DNA from: Bacteroidia bacterium
Lineage (GTDB): Bacteria > Bacteroidota > Bacteroidia > Bacteroidales > F082
Direction: 5' to 3'
Assembly (NCBI GenBank): GCA_021287165.1
Contig: JAJTAY010000010.1
Coordinates: forward strand, 156,710-220,709
DNA length: 64,000 nucleotides
Below the pieces are notes generated by a model. That model had not been told where the DNA came from and searched no databases. It worked only from the letters and a program-made list of their open reading frames with translations. Below, piece after piece: positions 34,134 to 42,799 of this stretch. Both the position numbers and the translations under genes were made by a program. Position 1 is the stretch's first letter; the number at the start of each line of letters is the position of its first letter.

Positions 34134-34625
34134 ATGAAAGAACTGATTGTGGTCAGGCATGCCAAATCCTCGTGGGATCATGCGGGTCTTGCTGATCATG
34201 AGCGGCCCTTGCTGGAAAAGGGAAAGAAACGCACGCGCAAGATTATCAGCTATTTGCAGGAACAGGGAGTAAAACCTGAGTTTATCCTGTCCAGTTCGGC
34301 GCTCAGGGCGCGCGAAACGGCCTTTTACATCGCCATGGGCCTTGGGCTGGAAAAAGGGCTTGTTAAGGTTGATCCCGCATTGTACCATGCCGACGCAGAT
34401 CAGCTGATGGAGCAATTCGACGATTTGTCCGACAGCTTCAATTCGGTGATGTTGGTAGGTCATAATCCTGCCTTGACCAATTTCGTAAATTTATTTCTGG
34501 TTCCTGCCATCGACTGGCTGCCTACTTCAGGGGTTGTTGCTTTGCAATTCGAAACCGATCGCTGGGACGAGATTCGTAGCGCCCAACGCACGGTGCGTTT
34601 TGTCATTTTTCCAAAGCTGATCTGA
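34134..34625 (+). CDS. sixA: SixA-type histidine phosphatase
   Basis: A 163-residue protein of the branch-2-like phosphoglycerate-mutase superfamily. The RHG motif is LIVVRHAKSSW near the N-terminus, followed by DHERPLLEKGKKRTRKI, ILSSSALRARETA and the second His in VMLVGHNPALTNFV. SixA removes phosphate from phospho-His in E. coli phosphorelays; the Bacteroidota version has no proven target. The ATG at 34134 is chosen, since the longer frame begins at TTG. It lies 45 bases before ppk, a common pairing. A TAATTTTG box at 34103-34110 may be the -7 element. Confidence 0.85.
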   Translation: MKELIVVRHAKSSWDHAGLADHERPLLEKGKKRTRKIISYLQEQGVKPEFILSSSALRARETAFYIAMGLGLEKGLVKVDPALYHADADQLMEQFDDLSDSFNSVMLVGHNPALTNFVNLFLVPAIDWLPTSGVVALQFETDRWDEIRSAQRTVRFVIFPKLI

Positions 34626-34670
34626 TGATCTGCCTTTACTCAATTTCTTAATCACTGTAAATAACTGCAG

Positions 34671-36731
34671 GTGAAAGATATACCAACAATAAACCGCGAA
34701 GTTAGCTGGCTGCATTTCAACGCCAGGGTATTGCAGGAAGCAAAAGATGAGGGCAACCCGCTCTTTGAGCGCCTGCGATTCATTGGGATATACTCGAATA
34801 ACCGTGATGAATTTTTCAGGGTAAGGGTGGCTACCTTGCGTCGCCTCAAGGAATTGCAGAAAAAAGGTGGCGAGGGACTTGATTTCAATCCCGGAAAGGT
34901 GCTCAAGGAAATCAGGCGCATTATCGATGAGCAGGAAAATGCTTATATGAGTATCTACCTGCGCATCAGGGAACAGTTGAGGGAATACGGCATTTTTATC
35001 ACCGAATTCGGCCAGCTTGATACTTATCAGATAGCCAAAGTGAAAAGCTATTATGCAGAAGTGGTCAGGCCAAACCTTTTTCCCATCATGCTCAGCGGGC
35101 TTAAGGATGTTGAGGGACTGCGCGACAATTCTATCTATCTGGTAGTAAGGCTTTCACATTCAGGAGGAATGATCCCTGTTGACTACGCCCTTGTCAAAGT
35201 GCCCACTTCGCGCCTGAGCAGGTTTTACATCATCGAATCGGGCGATGCTCATCACGTGGTTTTGCTGGACGATGTAATCCGATACAACCTCGACGAGATT
35301 TTTATGCCCTTTGGCTACGACACTTTTCAGGCCTACTCGATGAAGTTTACTCGGGACGCAGAGCTCGACATGGAGAACGACGTTTCGAAAAGTTTTATCG
35401 AGATTATGGCAGAAAGCCTGCGGCAGCGAAAACGTGGTGCACCAGTACGCTTTATTTACGACCGCACTATGCCAGCCGAAGTGCTCGATATCGTGCTTCG
35501 TAAGTTCAAAATCAACAAAAAGGACATCCTCATTCCTGGCTGGAAATACCATAACTTCCGCGATTTCATGTCGTTTCCGCGCATCGGGCCGGCTCACTTA
35601 TGGGATATTCCCATCACTCCAATGCGTCACCCTGATCTGCCCCCACACCGTTCCATCTTCAGTGTGATTCGCAAAAAAGATATCATGCTGCATTTCCCTT
35701 ACCAGACCTTCATGCATATCATCGATCTGCTTCGCGAGGCTTCCATCGATCCCAAAGTTCGCAGCATAAAGATGACACTTTACCGTGCTGCCCGCGACTC
35801 GAATGTGATCAATGCATTGGTGAATGCAGCCCGCAACGGCAAATCGGTAACAGTTTTTCTGGAAATACAGGCGCGCTTTGATGAAAAAGCCAACATACAG
35901 TGGTCGGAAAAACTGCTTGAGGAAGGCGTTAAGGTGATCAAGACCATACCGGGCCTGAAAGTACACAGTAAGCTATTGCTGATCCGCCGACGCGAAGAAA
36001 AAGGCGATGTCTGGTATTCGAACATCAGCACAGGCAATTATAACGAATCGACAGCAAAAATTTATGCCGACGACAGCCTGCTCACCTGCAACCCGAAAAT
36101 TGGTTACGATGTTGGGCAGATGTTTAAGCTGTTCGAAACGCCATATACTCCTTCTCAGCTCAGCAAGCTCATTATTTCGCCTTATCAGACGCGAAAGTTT
36201 TTCCTTAAGCTGCTCAATCAGGAAATCCGCAATGCCCGAGCCGGCAAGCCTGCCTGGGCCATTTTGAAAATGAACAGCCTGGTGGATGATAAACTGGTTG
36301 AGAAACTATATCAGGCCTCCGGCGAAGGGGTAAAGATTAAAATTATAAGCCGCGGCATTTGCACGCTGGTGCCCGGTTTGAATGGTCTGAGCGAGAATAT
36401 TGAGGTGATCAGCATTGTAGATCGTTTTCTTGAGCACAGCAGGGTATTCGTCTTTGGCAACGATTCATCCCCACAGGTATTTATTTCATCGGCCGACTGG
36501 ATGGTGCGCAACCTCGATCACCGCTTCGAAGTGGTTTGTCCTATCGAAGATCCGTATCTGAAGCAGGAACTCATCGACATGCTTTACATTCAGTTGAGCG
36601 ACAACCAGAAAGCCCGCCTGATCAACGGCCCTGAAGTGAATCAGTACCGCAGGGCAAACGAAGGGGAAGCGCCATTACGTTCTCAAATCAGCATTTACCA
36701 TTATCTGGAAACCAAGGCTGAGCGTAATTAA
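34671..36731 (+). CDS. ppk1: Polyphosphate kinase 1
   Basis: A 686-residue enzyme that makes inorganic polyphosphate from ATP. The N-terminal domain starts with NREVSWLHFNARVLQEA, and the head and C-terminal domains carry the phospho-acceptor H432 in GLKVHSKLLLI, ISTGNYNESTAKIYAD, and SADWMVRNLDHRFEV with the second conserved His. The length fits the family. The start codon is GTG at 34671. Polyphosphate supports stress survival and phosphate storage. It is preceded by the SixA phosphatase gene on the same strand. Confidence 0.95.
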   Translation: MKDIPTINREVSWLHFNARVLQEAKDEGNPLFERLRFIGIYSNNRDEFFRVRVATLRRLKELQKKGGEGLDFNPGKVLKEIRRIIDEQENAYMSIYLRIREQLREYGIFITEFGQLDTYQIAKVKSYYAEVVRPNLFPIMLSGLKDVEGLRDNSIYLVVRLSHSGGMIPVDYALVKVPTSRLSRFYIIESGDAHHVVLLDDVIRYNLDEIFMPFGYDTFQAYSMKFTRDAELDMENDVSKSFIEIMAESLRQRKRGAPVRFIYDRTMPAEVLDIVLRKFKINKKDILIPGWKYHNFRDFMSFPRIGPAHLWDIPITPMRHPDLPPHRSIFSVIRKKDIMLHFPYQTFMHIIDLLREASIDPKVRSIKMTLYRAARDSNVINALVNAARNGKSVTVFLEIQARFDEKANIQWSEKLLEEGVKVIKTIPGLKVHSKLLLIRRREEKGDVWYSNISTGNYNESTAKIYADDSLLTCNPKIGYDVGQMFKLFETPYTPSQLSKLIISPYQTRKFFLKLLNQEIRNARAGKPAWAILKMNSLVDDKLVEKLYQASGEGVKIKIISRGICTLVPGLNGLSENIEVISIVDRFLEHSRVFVFGNDSSPQVFISSADWMVRNLDHRFEVVCPIEDPYLKQELIDMLYIQLSDNQKARLINGPEVNQYRRANEGEAPLRSQISIYHYLETKAERN

Positions 36732-36992
36732 CCCTCAGACTTTCAAGAAATAATGATGGAGTGATGCCCTAAAATAAAGGTTTTAGCCTTTCTGAGTAAA
36801 TTGATTCCCGATTCTTGCAAATTCTTGTGGTGTTTGGTATATCAGGCTACGGAATGCCCAAGTACAAATTAGCATCCCGGGAAGTGTGCGTTTGATCTCT
36901 GAAGTGTGAAAACTCAAAAACTTGAGGGTAATACCCAAACAATCGGATTTGTTGGTAGTGCCAAATCAAATTATCTGCCTTAATCAATGTAA

Positions 36993-38102
36993 TCAGGCAT
37001 TTAGAAGATCATCGACAATCTCTTTTGCCGCCCGTCCGGATGCACCTTTACCGCCTAATTTTTCGCGCAACTGTTGATAGCCTTCGAGCACAGCTGTTCG
37101 TCCGGGGCCGGAGAGAATCGTGCTAAGCTCGTTTCTGAGCCGTTCCGGTTCGAGCTCGTGCTGTATGAGCTCCTTCACCACCTGTCGTCCCATAATCAGG
37201 TTAACCAAAGAGATGTATTCTACCTTGACTAAACGCCGGGCTATCTGGTAGGATAAAGGATTGGCTTTGTAGCAAACCACCTGAGGCACATCGAACAGTG
37301 CTGTTTCGAGGGTGGCCGTTCCGCTGGTTACCAATGCGGCATGGGAGTGTGCCAGCAGTTGGTAGGTTTGACCCGTTAAAATCTTTATTTCGTCACATCC
37401 GTGAAACTGTTTGTAAAAGCTCAGATCGATAGACGGAGCGCCTGCAATGACAAATTGATAATCAGGAAAATGAGTTTTGAGCTGAAGCATCACAGGCAGC
37501 TTTTTTCTGATTTCCTGTTTGCGGCTTCCCGGCAAGAGGGCTATGATAGGTTTGTTGCAAAGCTGGTTTCGCTGACAAAAGTTTTCGTCGCGACTGAAAT
37601 CGCTTAAAGCGTCGAGCAGGGGGTGACCAACGAAAGCCACGTTCATGCCGAATTTTTGATAAAAGGCTTTTTCAAAGGGTAGAATGACCAGCATTTTGTT
37701 CACCACTTTTCGGATGGTGAATACCCGCGATTGTTTCCATGCCCACACCTGTGGCGAGATGTAATAATAAACCCTGAAACCATGTCTGTGAGCAAAGCGG
37801 GCAATGCGCAGGTTGAAACCGGGGTAGTCGACCAGAATCAGTGCATCAGGCTGAAATTTCAGGATATCGTTTTTAGCGAGCTTTAAATTGTTGAGAATCG
37901 TTCGTATGTTGCGCGCCACTTCTATGAAGCCCATAAAGGCAAGTTCGCGGTAGTGCTTCACCAGCACTGCGCCTTGTGCCTGCATCAGATCGCCGCCCCA
38001 GACCCTGAACTCGGCCTGTGGGTCAGTGGTTTTGATAGCCCTGATCAGATTTGAGGCATGCAGGTCGCCCGAGGCTTCACCGGCTATGACATAGTATTTC
38101 AT
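36993..38102 (-). CDS. lpxB: Lipid-A-disaccharide synthase
   Basis: A 369-residue GT-B transferase that joins UDP-2,3-diacylglucosamine and lipid X to the lipid A disaccharide, at the inner face of the cytoplasmic membrane. Hallmarks are YYVIAGEASGDLHASNL, LVDYPGFNLRIARFAH, YYISPQVWAWKQSRV, LLPGSRKQEI, and ALVTSGTATLETALFDVPQVVCY (cited in part). Its presence shows a normal Gram-negative envelope. It is the last gene of the long minus-strand run and lies 26 bases after the small membrane protein gene. Confidence 0.95.
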   Translation of the reverse strand: MKYYVIAGEASGDLHASNLIRAIKTTDPQAEFRVWGGDLMQAQGAVLVKHYRELAFMGFIEVARNIRTILNNLKLAKNDILKFQPDALILVDYPGFNLRIARFAHRHGFRVYYYISPQVWAWKQSRVFTIRKVVNKMLVILPFEKAFYQKFGMNVAFVGHPLLDALSDFSRDENFCQRNQLCNKPIIALLPGSRKQEIRKKLPVMLQLKTHFPDYQFVIAGAPSIDLSFYKQFHGCDEIKILTGQTYQLLAHSHAALVTSGTATLETALFDVPQVVCYKANPLSYQIARRLVKVEYISLVNLIMGRQVVKELIQHELEPERLRNELSTILSGPGRTAVLEGYQQLREKLGGKGASGRAAKEIVDDLLNA

Positions 38103-38128
38103 TGTTATTCAGTGCTTTGCGGGCTATC

Positions 38129-38407
38129 TTATTTCAGAAAAAGAAAAATCGCCAGCATGGCAACAAAGGTAACGACAAGAATTCCGCGTCCGGTGCGGTC
38201 GGCTTTGCGGTTAATAAAATACACCCGGATGAGCAGCACGTTTGGAATAAGCGCAAGCAGAGCGGTGGCTTTTTGCGATTCAAGCCAATAAGGTAGGTTT
38301 TCAAGCTGATTTTTAATGGCAAGCAGGAGTCCTAGAAAAACAGCAAACGATAATATGCCTATAATCAGACCATTGGGTATTTTATCTCCGCTAAATAGTG
38401 CTTTCAT
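38129..38407 (-). CDS. Small membrane protein, unknown
   Basis: A 92-residue protein with three hydrophobic segments (about 12-30, 45-62 and 74-91), the middle one flanked by polar residues. No domain is recognised. It lies between surE and lpxB with gaps of 18 and 26 bases, so it is almost certainly part of the same transcript. A similar small membrane gene at this place is often found in Bacteroidota, suggesting a conserved but unknown role. Confidence 0.65.
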   Translation of the reverse strand: MKALFSGDKIPNGLIIGILSFAVFLGLLLAIKNQLENLPYWLESQKATALLALIPNVLLIRVYFINRKADRTGRGILVVTFVAMLAIFLFLK

Positions 38408-38425
38408 AACAATGAGTTTTAGCGG

Positions 38426-39220
38426 TTAATTGCCTTTTCCGTTGAGGTTCCAGGTTTTAAGCATGTCCATGGCTTTGAATGCGGTGAGGTCGTATTGCAC
38501 GGGTACCACCGATACATAGTTGTTTTCAAGTGCCCACTGGTCGGTATCTTCACCTCTGTCGTCATTTTCAAAACGTCCTGTTAGCCAGTGGTATTCGGCT
38601 CCCCGGGGGTCTTGCCTCGAGTCGAACTCCTCGATCCAGCGGGCATGCGATTGGCGGCATATTTTGATGCCTCTGAGCGGAATAGTGCTTGCCGGAGGAA
38701 TATTCACATTCAGGCAAATGCCCTTTGGCAGTCCTTTTTCGAGCACCTGACGGGCAATATTTTGCACATAATTGTCTACATGGCGCATATCGGCCGAATG
38801 ACTCCAGTCGGCGAGGCTGTAACCAATCGCAGGGATATCGTCGATACACGCCTCAATTACGGCAGCCATGGTTCCGGAGTAGATGACATTGATAGAGGCG
38901 TTTGAGCCGTGGTTGATGCCCGAAACCAGCAAGTCAGGTTTTGCGCGCAGCACCACTTGTTCGCCCAGCTTCACGCAGTCAACAGGTGTTCCGTTGCAGA
39001 TATATTCCTCGTAATCATCGCTTTTGGTTACCGTTTTAAGTCTGAGTGGCGTGGTGATGGTGATGGCATGACCCATGCCCGACATGGATTGTTCGCCAGC
39101 CACAACCACTACTCGTCCGAGCGGCCGCATCAGTTCGATGAGTTTTCGCAGACCCGGGGCAAAGTAACCGTCGTCGTTGGTTACCAGTATGGTAGGTTTA
39201 GTGTTGTTTTTCGTTTGCAT
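38426..39220 (-). CDS. surE: 5'/3'-nucleotidase SurE
   Basis: A 264-residue metal-dependent phosphatase of nucleoside monophosphates and survival protein. The N-terminal ILVTNDDGYFAPGL holds the metal-binding Asp pair, followed by VVVAGEQSMSGMGHAIT, DLLVSGINHGSNAS with the metal-binding Asn, and SGTMAAVIEACIDDIPAIGYS. The length matches the family. It overlaps the DUF502 gene upstream by 23 bases, which shows translational coupling. Confidence 0.93.
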   Translation of the reverse strand: MQTKNNTKPTILVTNDDGYFAPGLRKLIELMRPLGRVVVVAGEQSMSGMGHAITITTPLRLKTVTKSDDYEEYICNGTPVDCVKLGEQVVLRAKPDLLVSGINHGSNASINVIYSGTMAAVIEACIDDIPAIGYSLADWSHSADMRHVDNYVQNIARQVLEKGLPKGICLNVNIPPASTIPLRGIKICRQSHARWIEEFDSRQDPRGAEYHWLTGRFENDDRGEDTDQWALENNYVSVVPVQYDLTAFKAMDMLKTWNLNGKGN

Positions 39221-39818
39221 CGTTATTCTGACTTTCCAGATTCGTTACTCCGGCCGAGATGATGAATTTCATCACTTCGGTGGAAGAGGCGTCGAGTGGT
39301 CTGACGTTTTCGGCAGGCACTATGAACAAATTGCCCGACCAGGCGTAAGAGTGGGGCAAATATACGGCTACCATGTGGTCGGGAATCCCAAGAAATGCTA
39401 AATCTTTGTTAGTGATGAAACCGATCTTCTCGAGCTCATAACCTTTGCCCACCTTGACCAGCACAGGTTCGTTGAAGCGCTTCTTCTGTCCCACAAAGGC
39501 TTCGATTAGGTCTTTAAAGGCGGTGTAGATGATTTTTATGAGCGGGGTAGTGGCAAGAAACTTGTCCAACTGCTGCAGGAGTGGCTTAAATAAAATGGTA
39601 GTGCCCAGAAAACCTGCAATCGTTACTATAAGAATCAGCACCACAACGCCAAGCCCGGGGATATGAACTTTCAGCAAATCGTCGAGCAGTCCAATAAGCA
39701 AGCCGTCGATCCACTCGAAGGTAGCCTTCAATCCCCAAACGGTGAGTGTGATGGGGGCTGTGTAAAGTAGTCCCTGGAAGAAATAATTCATCAGACGACG
39801 GGTGAGGCTGCGTTTCAT
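39198..39818 (-). CDS. DUF502 membrane protein
   Basis: A 206-residue protein of the DUF502 family. Two transmembrane helices (about 13-35 and 54-77) precede a soluble domain with FKPLLQQLDKFLATTPLIKIIYTAFKDL (family signature, cited as a region), VLVKVGKGYELEKIGF and VYLPHSYAWSGNLFIVP. The function is unknown; plant homologues (COV-like) affect vascular patterning. The upstream in-frame extension overlaps maf and is discarded in favour of the ATG at 39818. It is coupled to surE by a 23-base overlap. Confidence 0.85.
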   Translation of the reverse strand: MKRSLTRRLMNYFFQGLLYTAPITLTVWGLKATFEWIDGLLIGLLDDLLKVHIPGLGVVVLILIVTIAGFLGTTILFKPLLQQLDKFLATTPLIKIIYTAFKDLIEAFVGQKKRFNEPVLVKVGKGYELEKIGFITNKDLAFLGIPDHMVAVYLPHSYAWSGNLFIVPAENVRPLDASSTEVMKFIISAGVTNLESQNNDANEKQH

Positions 39819-39835
39819 GGTTTTTGCTGTTTGGT

Positions 39836-40420
39836 TTATCGAAATTCTTTCAATGCCTGATAAAGTTTGTGGGTGGGCAGGCCCATTACGTTGAAAAAAG
39901 AACCTCTCACCGAAGCAATGGCCACATAACCAATCCATTCCTGTATGCCATAGGCACCTGCTTTGTCGAATGGTTTGTAGGCATCAATATAATATTCAAT
40001 TTCGTCATTGCTCAGGGCAACAAAATCCACTTCGGAGGCATCGCTGAGGGTGATTATATGCTGTGGACTGCGGAGCGTAATACCTGTGATGACAGTGTGT
40101 CTGCGTCCCTGCAGCAGGCCAATCATCCGCTTTGCATCTTCTGCATCGGAGGGCTTGTTCAGTATTTGGTCGTCCACAATGACCACAGTATCAGCAGTGA
40201 TCAGCAGAAAATCTGGCGGTAGTTCATGATCGGCAAATGCCAGGGATTTTTTTTCGCTGAGGTAAGGGGCTACCTCCTGAAGGGGCATTTCGGTAGGAAA
40301 GCTTTCATCGCTTTCTTTTACAAACACCTCAAAATCAATATCCATGCCAGTAAGCAATTGTTGCCGCCGGGGTGATTTTGAGGCCAGTACGATACGGTAT
40401 TTTTTAAGGTGATCAAGCAT
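39836..40420 (-). CDS. maf: Maf-like nucleotide pyrophosphatase
   Basis: A 194-residue protein of the Maf/HAM1-like fold. The N-terminus YRIVLASKSPRRQQLL is diagnostic. LLITADTVVIVDDQILNKP has the catalytic Asp, and YKPFDKAGAYGIQEWIG the base-recognition region. Maf enzymes hydrolyse non-canonical or m5UTP/dTTP nucleotides to monophosphates and help restrain septum formation. The ATG at 40420 overlaps the stop of the ubiA-like gene by eight bases, and the longer frame upstream is ignored. Confidence 0.93.
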   Translation of the reverse strand: MLDHLKKYRIVLASKSPRRQQLLTGMDIDFEVFVKESDESFPTEMPLQEVAPYLSEKKSLAFADHELPPDFLLITADTVVIVDDQILNKPSDAEDAKRMIGLLQGRRHTVITGITLRSPQHIITLSDASEVDFVALSNDEIEYYIDAYKPFDKAGAYGIQEWIGYVAIASVRGSFFNVMGLPTHKLYQALKEFR

Positions 40421-41348
40421 GGGGCAACACAAATAGCAGAGAGAGCAGACCGGCCAGCATGAGCAGTTTCGAAAGCAGGGAGGCCTGAGCGTAATGCACG
40501 GTGAGGCTGGCCAGTGCCAAACGGGCAAGCAGCAGCAAACCTATCGCCAGGGCAAGAAACAGAAAAATCATGGCCTGAGTGTAATACTGTACATAGAGTA
40601 TGTATTGCCAGAAACCTATCATGACCAGGAGGGTCGTGAGCAATGCGATACTGAGATTTTTTGCCGGTAGCACGCCATAAACTACAGGGAAGGTCCGGCA
40701 GTCGCCTTTAGCGTCGCCCTCCATATCCTCGATGTCTTTAATAATTTCGCGGAGCATGGTGGCCAGGAGGGCGAAAAGGGCATAGGCCATCACGAAACCG
40801 GTAATTTCGGGCATCACGCCAATGGCTTTGGTGAAGAGTTCGGGCTGGCGCGACAGCGCAAAGAACTCCACAACCCAAACCATGATGAGGATGCCGGCTG
40901 TGGCAAATGAAACGACGAGGTTGCCAATGAGCAGCATACGCTTATAGCGTTTGGAGTAGAACCACATGGCGCCTGCCGCCACCGGAAAAGCCAGACCAAG
41001 GAGCCAGTTGTTAACCAGAAAACCGATGGCCAAACCGGTAAGGCTTCCTGCGATGGTGAGGCCATAGTAAAGCTTTTCGGCCATGCCCATGCTTACGGTT
41101 TTGGTGACGATCATTCGGTCGGGCTTGTTGACACGATCCACATCGATATCCATCATGTCGTTAACAATGTAACCTCCGGCAGCAATGAGCAGTGTAGTTA
41201 TGGCATAGAGGATGAACTGCAGGTTATTGATGGTGGGATCGATGCCGGCCAGTTCGAGCCGTGGAATAATCACCAGGTGCCTCAGCAGCATCATGGTAAG
41301 AAGCATGATGATGAGGTTGGGCCAGCGTACAAGACGTAAATATTTCAT
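40413..41348 (-). CDS. UbiA-superfamily prenyltransferase
   Basis: A 311-residue integral membrane prenyltransferase with about nine helices. The first Asp-rich motif NDMMDIDVDRVNKPDR and the second DIEDMEGDAKGDCRT bind prenyl diphosphate through magnesium. Bacteroidota homologues are usually named geranylgeranylglycerol-phosphate geranylgeranyltransferase after archaeal lipid enzymes, but the acceptor in these bacteria is not established. It lies between kdsC-like and maf genes with tight spacing, so it may be co-regulated with envelope synthesis. Confidence 0.85.
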   Translation of the reverse strand: MKYLRLVRWPNLIIMLLTMMLLRHLVIIPRLELAGIDPTINNLQFILYAITTLLIAAGGYIVNDMMDIDVDRVNKPDRMIVTKTVSMGMAEKLYYGLTIAGSLTGLAIGFLVNNWLLGLAFPVAAGAMWFYSKRYKRMLLIGNLVVSFATAGILIMVWVVEFFALSRQPELFTKAIGVMPEITGFVMAYALFALLATMLREIIKDIEDMEGDAKGDCRTFPVVYGVLPAKNLSIALLTTLLVMIGFWQYILYVQYYTQAMIFLFLALAIGLLLLARLALASLTVHYAQASLLSKLLMLAGLLSLLFVLPHA

Positions 41349-41358
41349 TGTGTTCGAT

Positions 41359-41880
41359 TTACCATTGATGTGCTTCGTCGGTCATCCAGCGGCCCTGCAC
41401 CTTGAGTACCTGCTCGATGATGTCGCGCACGCAGCCGTGACCACCGCGATAGCGGCTGATGTAAACACTTATGCTTTTGATTTCCTCGGAGGCATCGGAC
41501 GGACAAACAGGTACTCCGGCCCTTTTCATGGGGCGGTAGTCGGGTATATCGTCGCCCATATACACCACCTCTTCGGGCCTTATGCCGTTATCTTCCAGAT
41601 ACTTCTCAAACACTTCGAGTTTATTGCTCACGCCAAGAAATACGTTTTCGATGTTGAGCGATTCGAAGCGGCGAAGCATGGAGGGGGAATAACCGCCCGA
41701 AATGATGGCAATGTTGTAGCCCAGCTTTCGGATAAGTTGCAGGGCATAACCATCTTTAACGTTGGCTGTTCGCAAGGGTTCTCCATCGTTGTTAAGCACA
41801 ATAACGCCGTCGGTCATCACGCCGTCATAGTCGAAAATGAAGGTGGTAACGTTGCGCAGCAGGGCTTTATAATTGCTCAT
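41359..41880 (-). CDS. KdsC-like HAD phosphatase
   Basis: A 173-residue HAD phosphatase of the C0 type, without a cap domain. TFIFDYDGVMTDGV holds the nucleophile and acid Asp, GYNIAIISGGYS the Ser/Thr motif, and VYMGDDIPDYRPMKRAGV the metal-binding Asp pair. It is likely the phosphatase that makes KDO from KDO-8-phosphate for lipopolysaccharide, in line with lpxB in the same run. It overlaps the DUF2520 gene by four bases. Confidence 0.85.
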   Translation of the reverse strand: MSNYKALLRNVTTFIFDYDGVMTDGVIVLNNDGEPLRTANVKDGYALQLIRKLGYNIAIISGGYSPSMLRRFESLNIENVFLGVSNKLEVFEKYLEDNGIRPEEVVYMGDDIPDYRPMKRAGVPVCPSDASEEIKSISVYISRYRGGHGCVRDIIEQVLKVQGRWMTDEAHQW

Positions 41881-42686
41881 AAGGTTTTTCCGTGGTATTT
41901 TTCGAGCAGAAAATTGGTTAATTCGATGTAAACCGCTTTTTCGCGCTGGTGATTATTAAGGAGTTTCAGATGTTTCTCGATGGCCTTGCGATCATCGCGC
42001 CGGGCTGGCCCGGTTTGAGCTACCGAGGGCGGCATGGCGGTGGCTTTGAGTGCCGTTTCGCGTATGAGTGGATGCAAGATGCTGAAATCTAACGCCTTGC
42101 TTTCGAGCAAGCTGGCGCTTATATCGTAAAGCGCATTAACAAAATTGCTGGCAAACACCGCCGAAAGATGCAATTGCGCGCGCATCTGGTCCGACGATTC
42201 AATCACTTTGTTGCTGAGCAGGCCGGCAATAGCGCAAAGAATTTTCAGATCATCGGTATGGCCTGCCTGTACGAAAAAGGGCACCTCATTCAGGTCGATA
42301 TGGCGTCCTTCGGTGAAGGTCTGCAAGGGATAAAATACGCCATAGCGCTGATGCACCGACGACAAAATCCCGGCAGGCAGACTCCCCGAGACATGAACTA
42401 CCAGTCCGTTAACCGTGCCAAGTTGCTCCGAAACTTCTGCCACTGCGTCATCAGATACAGCTAAAATGTAGATACCAGCGTCTCGCGGCAAATCGTATGC
42501 ATTATTGTATGCTTTAGTGCCGAGCATACTTGCAAGCTTTTCGGCCCGGAGGGCATTGCGGCCGAAAACGCCTGCAATATTCAGACGGGCATTGTGCAAA
42601 GCACTGCCCAAAGCATTGGCTACCTTGCCCGTGCCAATGATCACAGCCTGAATTTGATAAATTGCCTGCAATGAATATTTTTGCAC
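41877..42686 (-). CDS. Rossmann-fold/DUF2520 oxidoreductase-like protein
   Basis: A 269-residue protein: an NAD(P)-binding domain (AVIIGTGKVANALGSALHNA, cited at its key part GTGKVA) followed by a helical DUF2520 domain similar to the C-terminal half of 6-phosphogluconate or ketopantoate-type dehydrogenases (LHLSAVFASNFVNALYDIS). The substrate is unknown. The frame starts with GTG at 42686; homologues usually start right at the Rossmann strand, so a slightly later start is possible. It heads the long minus-strand run. Confidence 0.78.
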   Translation of the reverse strand: MQKYSLQAIYQIQAVIIGTGKVANALGSALHNARLNIAGVFGRNALRAEKLASMLGTKAYNNAYDLPRDAGIYILAVSDDAVAEVSEQLGTVNGLVVHVSGSLPAGILSSVHQRYGVFYPLQTFTEGRHIDLNEVPFFVQAGHTDDLKILCAIAGLLSNKVIESSDQMRAQLHLSAVFASNFVNALYDISASLLESKALDFSILHPLIRETALKATAMPPSVAQTGPARRDDRKAIEKHLKLLNNHQREKAVYIELTNFLLEKYHGKTL

Positions 42687-42799
42687 GAAATTACACTTTT
42701 TTGGGCTGTTGATTTTCTGAAGGTTCTACGGTTGATTTACTGACTGTGGTATTAAACAAATCAGGATTTCAAGTGTTTATTACCTGATAACATAGAAAC

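Noticed and set aside
36732..36992. Intergenic 261 bases between ppk1 and lpxB as a possible RNA gene or riboswitch
   Set aside because: Only a weak hairpin (AAAGG/CCTTT at 36776-36791) is seen, with no known RNA motif.
41212..41931. Plus-strand frame of 239 codons over the ubiA- and kdsC-like genes
   Set aside because: Antisense across two real genes, no family features.
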